From: Nocardioides sp. GY 10127
GTDB lineage: Bacteria; Actinomycetota; Actinomycetes; Propionibacteriales; Nocardioidaceae
NCBI RefSeq assembly: GCF_004919085.1
Contig: NZ_STGL01000003.1
Span: 248,001 to 312,000, forward strand
Length of the DNA stretch: 64,000 bases
Direction: 5' to 3'
Shown: piece by piece, positions 60,132 to 64,000 of the stretch
Layout: every line of letters starts with the position of its first letter
How positions within the stretch are numbered: the stretch's first letter is position 1
Translations under genes and position numbers: made by a program
Notes under the pieces: generated by a model
Database searches by the model: none
What the model saw: only the letters and a program-made list of their open reading frames with translations
What the model was told of the DNA's origin: nothing

Positions 60132-60333
60132 GCGGTGCGCCAGCAACCGACCCAGCACACCACCAGGTTGCCCAGCCACCGCTCCCCCACCACCCGCCGA
60201 CCAGCGGTGCGCCAGCAACCGACCCAGCACCCCACCAGGTTGCCCAGCCACCGCTCCCCCACCACCCGCCGACCAGCGGTGCGCCAGCAACCGACCCAGC
60301 ACCCCACCAGGTTGCTCAGCCACCGCCCTCAGG
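60132..60333. repeat. 72-bp tandem repeat between uvrD2 and whiB7
   Basis: Units begin at 60132, 60204 and 60276 (GCGGTGCGCCAGCAACCGAC), 72 bp apart; the second and third agree almost fully and the last is cut short. It ends just inside the uvrD2 3' end. There are no unique spacers, so it is not a CRISPR array. With the whiB7 promoter it accounts for most of the 420-nt gap. Confidence 0.88.
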
Positions 60334-62419
60334 CGAGCAGCGCGAGGACGTCCTCGCCGTACTTCTCCACCTTCGACCGGCCGATGCCGGCGATGCGCAG
60401 CAGCGCCTGCTCGTCGGTGGGGCGCAGCTCGGCCACGAGCTGGAGGGTCGCGTCGGTGAAGACCACGTAGGCCGGCACCTTGTCCGCGTCCGCACGCTCC
60501 TTGCGCCACTCGCGCAGCCGCTCGTACAGCGCCTCGTCGTAGGACGCCGGGCAGTCGGAGCAGCGTCCGCGCTTCTTCTCCGCCGGGCCACCCAGGGGCT
60601 TGCCGCACTCGCGGCAGGTCATCGCTCGTCCGCTGCGCCGGCGCCCGGCGTCCGGGTCAGGGCGGGCGGACGCGGGCAGCACCGGGTCCAGGAAGCGCGA
60701 GGGCTTGCGGCTGGCCCGACCCCCGGGGTTGCGGGACGCCGACCACGAGAGCTCCAGCCGCTCGCGGGCGCGGGTCACGCCGACGTAGAGCAGCCGGCGC
60801 TCCTCCTCGACCTGGGCAGGGCTCTCCGCGTAGGTGATGGGGAGCGTGCCGTCCTGGAGGCCGACGCAGAACACGACGTCCCACTCCAGGCCCTTGGCCG
60901 CGTGGAAGGTCGAGAGCGTGACGCCGTCGGCCACGGGCGCGTACTGCTCGGCCGCACGCCGGTCGAGGTCGTCGACGAGGGCGCCCAGCGGGTCCTCCAC
61001 GCCGTCCGCGGCCGCGGCGGCGAGGAACTCCTCCGCCTGGTCGGCCAGGGCCTGCCAGGACTCCCAGCGGTCCCGGGTCTGGCCGCGCGAGGTGGGCGCC
61101 TGCGTCGTCCAGCCCATCGCGGACAGGGTGGCGTGGACGACGTCCAGCGGCTCGTCGTCGCCCTGCTGGGAGCGGGCGGCGCCGCGGATGCGGGTGACGG
61201 CCTCGCGAACCTCGGGGCGGTCGAAGAAGCGTCCGGCGCCACGCACCACGTAGGGCAGGGCGCGGGCCGCGAGCGCCTCCTCGAACTTCTCCGACTGGGC
61301 GTTGATCCGGAACAGCACCGCGACCTCCCCCAGCGAGCGCCCCTCCTGCTTCAGCGCGAGGACGCGTGCGGCGACCTCCTCGGCCTCGGCGACCTCGTCG
61401 GAGGAGGGCCGGAAGGCCACGGCGGGACCGCCCTCGCGCTGGGCCCGGAGGGACACGCCCTGGCTGGGGCTGCCGGCGAGGAGGTCGTTGGCCAGCCCGA
61501 CCACCTGCGGGGTCGAGCGGTAGCTGCGCACCAGCTCGACCGAGGTCGTCCCGGGGTACTTGCGGGGGAAGTCCCGCAGGTAGTCCGCGTCGGCGCCGGC
61601 GAAGGAGTAGATGGTCTGCGCCGGGTCGCCGACCACGCACAGCTCGTCGCGCCCGCCGAGCCAGAGGTCGAGCAGGGCGGACTGGAGCGGCGAGACGTCC
61701 TGGAACTCGTCGACGACGAACCACTTGTACTGGCGCCGGACCTGGGCGGCCACCCGCTCCTCGTCGGCCAGGAGGCCGGCGGTGAGGAGCAGCGCGTCCT
61801 CCATGTCCATCCGACCCTCGGCGCGCTTGACCTCCTCGTACACGCCGAGGACCCGGGCCACCGTCTCGGCCTCGAGGCCGTTGACCGAGCGTCCGCGCGC
61901 CGCGGCGAGCCGCGGGTAGGACTCGGGCTCGACGTTGCTGACCTTGGCCCACTCGATCTCGCCGGCGAGGTCGCGCAGCGTCGCCTGGTCCAGCCGCAGC
62001 CGCAGTCGTCGGGCGGCCCCGGCGAGCAGCCCGATCTTGGACTCGGTGAGCTCGGGCAGGCCGGTCCCGTGGACGTGCGGCCAGAAGTAGCGCAGCTGCC
62101 GCAGCGCCGCCGAGTGGAAGGTGCGGGCCTGGACGCCGCCGGCGCCTAGCGTCCGCAACCGCTGACGCATCTCCCCCGCCGCGCGGGTGGTGAACGTGAC
62201 CGCCAGGACCTCCGTGGGCACGTAGAGCCCCGTGGCCACGCCGTAGGCGATCCGGTGGGTGATCGCCCGGGTCTTGCCGGTGCCCGCGCCGGCCAGCACC
62301 CGGACCGGCCCGCGCAGCGTCTCGGCCACCTGCCGCTGCTCGGGGTCGAGCGCGTCGAGCAGGGCTTCCGGACCGGAGCGCGCGCCGGCTCCGGCGCCGG
62401 GGGTGGGGCGGGTGGACAT
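60329..62419 (-). CDS. uvrD2: ATP-dependent DNA helicase UvrD2
   Basis: SF1A 3'-5' helicase of 696 aa. Motifs run in order: Q-motif LDPEQRQVAETLRG, Walker A LAGAGTGKT, FTTRAAGEMRQRL, DEFQDVSPLQ, GDPAQTIYSF, RSYRSTPQ, STFHAAKGLEWD and YVGVTRARERL. The C terminus has a tetracysteine element (CRECGKPLGG then CSDC) and an HRDC domain (DEQALLRIAGIGRSKVEKYG), the combination that defines mycobacterial UvrD2. It acts in DNA repair and replication. I use the ATG at 62419; 62431 is possible. Confidence 0.93.
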   Translation of the reverse strand: MSTRPTPGAGAGARSGPEALLDALDPEQRQVAETLRGPVRVLAGAGTGKTRAITHRIAYGVATGLYVPTEVLAVTFTTRAAGEMRQRLRTLGAGGVQARTFHSAALRQLRYFWPHVHGTGLPELTESKIGLLAGAARRLRLRLDQATLRDLAGEIEWAKVSNVEPESYPRLAAARGRSVNGLEAETVARVLGVYEEVKRAEGRMDMEDALLLTAGLLADEERVAAQVRRQYKWFVVDEFQDVSPLQSALLDLWLGGRDELCVVGDPAQTIYSFAGADADYLRDFPRKYPGTTSVELVRSYRSTPQVVGLANDLLAGSPSQGVSLRAQREGGPAVAFRPSSDEVAEAEEVAARVLALKQEGRSLGEVAVLFRINAQSEKFEEALAARALPYVVRGAGRFFDRPEVREAVTRIRGAARSQQGDDEPLDVVHATLSAMGWTTQAPTSRGQTRDRWESWQALADQAEEFLAAAAADGVEDPLGALVDDLDRRAAEQYAPVADGVTLSTFHAAKGLEWDVVFCVGLQDGTLPITYAESPAQVEEERRLLYVGVTRARERLELSWSASRNPGGRASRKPSRFLDPVLPASARPDPDAGRRRSGRAMTCRECGKPLGGPAEKKRGRCSDCPASYDEALYERLREWRKERADADKVPAYVVFTDATLQLVAELRPTDEQALLRIAGIGRSKVEKYGEDVLALLA

Positions 62420-62493
62420 CAGCGGGAACAACTCCGGGTGGTCGACGGTTCAAGCAGCGACCCACACCCTAGATCCCGGAGGGGACAGCGCTG

Positions 62494-62742
62494 ATGACCG
62501 CCGGCTTCACGATGTACACGACCCCGTGGTGCGGCTACTGCCACCGCCTCAAGAGCCAGCTCGACCGCGAGGGCATCGCCTACGACGTGGTCGACATCGA
62601 GCAGGTCCCCGAGGCCGCCGACCTCGTGGAGAAGCACAACGGCGGCAACCAGACCGTGCCGACCCTCGTGTTCGCCGACGGGTCCGCGGTGACGAACCCG
62701 TCCCTCGCGCAGGTCAAGGAGAAGCTGGCCGCGCTGGCCTGA
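62494..62742 (+). CDS. mrx1: Mycoredoxin (glutaredoxin-like, CGYC)
   Basis: Glutaredoxin-fold protein of 82 aa with active-site WCGYC at residues 12-16, TVPTLVF carrying the cis-Pro, and FADGSAVTNPS for thiol-cofactor binding. In mycothiol-producing actinobacteria mycoredoxin-1 reduces S-mycothiolated proteins, so the organism probably makes mycothiol. It is divergent from uvrD2 (75 nt between starts), as in Mycobacterium. GGAGGGG precedes the ATG. Confidence 0.9.
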   Translation: MTAGFTMYTTPWCGYCHRLKSQLDREGIAYDVVDIEQVPEAADLVEKHNGGNQTVPTLVFADGSAVTNPSLAQVKEKLAALA

Positions 62743-62784
62743 TCTCCGGCCAGATCCTTGGCCTGACCCACCCGAGCCCCCGTC

Positions 62785-62817
62785 CGGCCCGGCCCCTGCT
62801 CCCCGGGGGCCGGGCCG
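62785..62817. terminator. 12-bp hairpin between convergent mycoredoxin and nudC
   Basis: Arms 62785-62796 and 62806-62817 are perfectly complementary, with a 9-nt loop. Located 42 nt after mrx1 and 21 nt after the nudC stop, so it may end both transcripts. Confidence 0.7.
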
Positions 62818-62838
62818 TCGTGCGTCCGGGGGCGCACG

Positions 62839-63816
62839 TCACCAGGAGCCGGGGAGCGCCCCGCCGTACCAGTCCTCGATGAGCGAGCGGCTGATGGAGA
62901 CGCCGCGGGGCAGGACGATCGTGCCCAGTGCCGCGTGCTCGGCGAGCTCGGCGCGGGTGAACCAGCGCGCGTCCACGAGCTCGTCGTCCAGGAGGGCGAT
63001 GTCCGTGGTCACCGCGCGGGCCCTGAAGCCGAGCATGAGGCTCTGCGGCAGCGGCCAGGGCTGGTTGCCGAAGTAGGCCACCTCCCCCACGCGGACGCCG
63101 GCCTCCTCGTGCACCTCGCGCCGCACCGCGTCCTCCAGCGGCTCGCCGGGCTCGCAGAAGCCGGCCAGGGTCGAGTAGCGGCCCTCGGGCCACACCCGCT
63201 GGCGACCCAGCAGGCAGCGCTCGTCCTCTGCGCCGGGCTCGCCGTGGGCCACGAGCATGATCACCGCGGGGTCGAGCCGGGGGAACTGCGGGTGGTCGTT
63301 CGCCTCGCACCGCAGCTCGTGGCCCGCCCGACGCATCAGCAGCGGCGACCCGCAGCGCGGGCAGAAGCGGGCGGCCCGCCGCCACTCGGCGACCGCGACC
63401 GCGTGCAGCAGCACCGGCGTGGGGACGGGCTCGGCGACGTCGGCCGCCCCGCCGGCCGCCCCGTCATCCACCACGCCAACCGTCCCGTCAGCCGCCCCCG
63501 ACACGACGTCGGAGAGCAGGTCGCGCAGGCTGCGCCAGTCGGCGTCCTGCTGCCCCTCGGTGTCGGTCGCGGTGAGCACCGCGAACCAGGTCCGACCGGC
63601 CGCCTGACCGAGCAGCACGCGCTCGCCCTCGGGCGCGGCCGCGGACGTCGTCCAGCGGACGCCGCCCTCGGGACGCCGGTCGAGGCGCGCGCCCGCGAGG
63701 ACGATCACCCCGGTCGAGGGGTCGTCCCAGCGGTCGTCCAACCAGGCCTGGTCGTCGCGGTGCTCGGCGAGCCGGTCGTGGGCGCCGGCGGACAGCTGCT
63801 CGTGGGGGTGCGTCAC
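62839..63816 (-). CDS. nudC: NADH pyrophosphatase / RNA-decapping NUDIX enzyme NudC
   Basis: Enzyme of 325 aa that cleaves NAD(H) to NMN(H) and AMP and can remove NAD caps from RNA. A zinc ribbon (FCPRCGSPL then LRCEANDHPQFPR) precedes the Nudix box GFCEPGEPLEDAVRREVHEE and the NudC-specific NQPWPLPQSLM. A poorly conserved N-terminal domain carries a Gly/Ala/Asp-rich insertion near residue 125. The GTG at 63816 is chosen because TAGCGT (63825-63830, minus strand) lies eight nt upstream. Confidence 0.9.
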   Translation of the reverse strand: MTHPHEQLSAGAHDRLAEHRDDQAWLDDRWDDPSTGVIVLAGARLDRRPEGGVRWTTSAAAPEGERVLLGQAAGRTWFAVLTATDTEGQQDADWRSLRDLLSDVVSGAADGTVGVVDDGAAGGAADVAEPVPTPVLLHAVAVAEWRRAARFCPRCGSPLLMRRAGHELRCEANDHPQFPRLDPAVIMLVAHGEPGAEDERCLLGRQRVWPEGRYSTLAGFCEPGEPLEDAVRREVHEEAGVRVGEVAYFGNQPWPLPQSLMLGFRARAVTTDIALLDDELVDARWFTRAELAEHAALGTIVLPRGVSISRSLIEDWYGGALPGSW

Positions 63817-63884
63817 GACTCTCGACGCTACCGGCCGGCCACAGGTGTCGGAACACCGCAGGGTGGTCGGCGGTTGTGCCGGGC

Positions 63885-64000
63885 GTGAGCAGCACGGACG
63901 GGTCGGCACCCCCTCCCGGGACGCCGCTGTCCGAGGCGGGTCGGACCTGGGACGCCGTCGTCGTCGGCGCGGGCCAGGCCGGGCTGGCCGCGTCCTACCA
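63885..64000 (+). CDS. FAD/NAD(P)-dependent oxidoreductase, 5' fragment
   Basis: The first 38 codons are visible before the window ends. After a Ser/Gly/Pro-rich start (VSSTDGSAPPPG) comes WDAVVVGAGQAGLAASY, the beta-strand and GxGxxG of an FAD-binding Rossmann fold, as in flavin-containing monooxygenase-like proteins. It is divergent from nudC. The GTG at 63885 is the first plausible start. Confidence 0.6.
   Translation, partial: MSSTDGSAPPPGTPLSEAGRTWDAVVVGAGQAGLAASY

Noticed and set aside
60132..60333. CRISPR array
   Set aside because: Simple 72-bp tandem duplication without variable spacers.

Overview
This window is chromosomal DNA of a high-GC actinobacterium. The evidence is strong G/C bias at third codon positions, many GTG/TTG starts, and several gene blocks known from actinobacteria: whiB7-uvrD2-mycoredoxin-nudC, UPF0182-PPA1309-YlbL, WhiB and MmpL-type proteins, and a B12-riboswitch-controlled nrdAB. 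I cannot name the genus; an Intrasporangiaceae-like or other Micrococcales-like organism would fit. There is no sign of a prophage, IS element, CRISPR array or rRNA operon. The only RNA gene is an initiator tRNA.

Layout. 0-9.4 kb holds housekeeping genes (hisN, lepB, a CBS protein, an FKBP isomerase, an S4 protein, a DUF445 protein, a secreted metalloprotease, an SDR/flavin reductase pair and a YitT membrane protein). 9.4-16.3 kb holds a SulP transporter, MerR and DUF302 genes, a TetR/MMPL divergent pair and a BrkB-type membrane protein. 16.4-17.1 kb is a 207-bp tandem array carrying hairpins. 17.2-21.4 kb is nrdAB behind a cobalamin riboswitch; its R2 subunit has Phe where the radical Tyr normally sits. 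21.4-28 kb has an ACT protein, a multicopper oxidase, a lipoprotein, a flavin monooxygenase, a P1 peptidase and an MFS transporter.

28.4-36.2 kb is the most distinctive region. It encodes a 1331-residue Pls-type single-module peptide synthetase (adenylation, carrier, membrane and left-handed-helix domains) whose ten-residue specificity code reads DAESIGTVVK, close to codes for lysine. It is followed on the same strand by an M1 aminopeptidase and a small phosphopantetheinyl transferase. This looks like a compact poly-amino-acid (epsilon-poly-lysine-like) locus with its own carrier-activating and polymer-trimming enzymes. A divergent HTH protein lies upstream.

36.4-46.3 kb carries a HerA-like ATPase, an HdeD protein and a catabolic cluster: a Baeyer-Villiger monooxygenase divergent from nitroreductase, acyl-CoA ligase, TetR and racemase/CoA-transferase genes. 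Two matching ACTAAC-N4-GTCAGT operators sit between the divergent promoters. A permease/CxxC protein pair and tRNA-fMet follow. 46.5-56.5 kb is the UPF0182-PPA1309-YlbL block, MoaE, a DUF2342 protein, a NUDIX enzyme, a YgjP-like protease and a PHP protein. 56.8-64 kb contains small zinc-ribbon genes, a TOMM-cyclodehydratase-like protein, and whiB7 behind a leader of about 540 nt with an ORF and an attenuator-like hairpin. Two small Arg-rich paralogues lie downstream of whiB7, and uvrD2, mycoredoxin and nudC lie upstream.

Two patterns cross the window. At least 18 genes have a TAnnnT -10 element 6-8 nt before the start codon (leaderless transcripts), which also fixes many starts. Hairpin repeats built on GTTCGGTCCTCGT/ACGAGGACCGAAC occur at two distant loci in the same composite arrangement.
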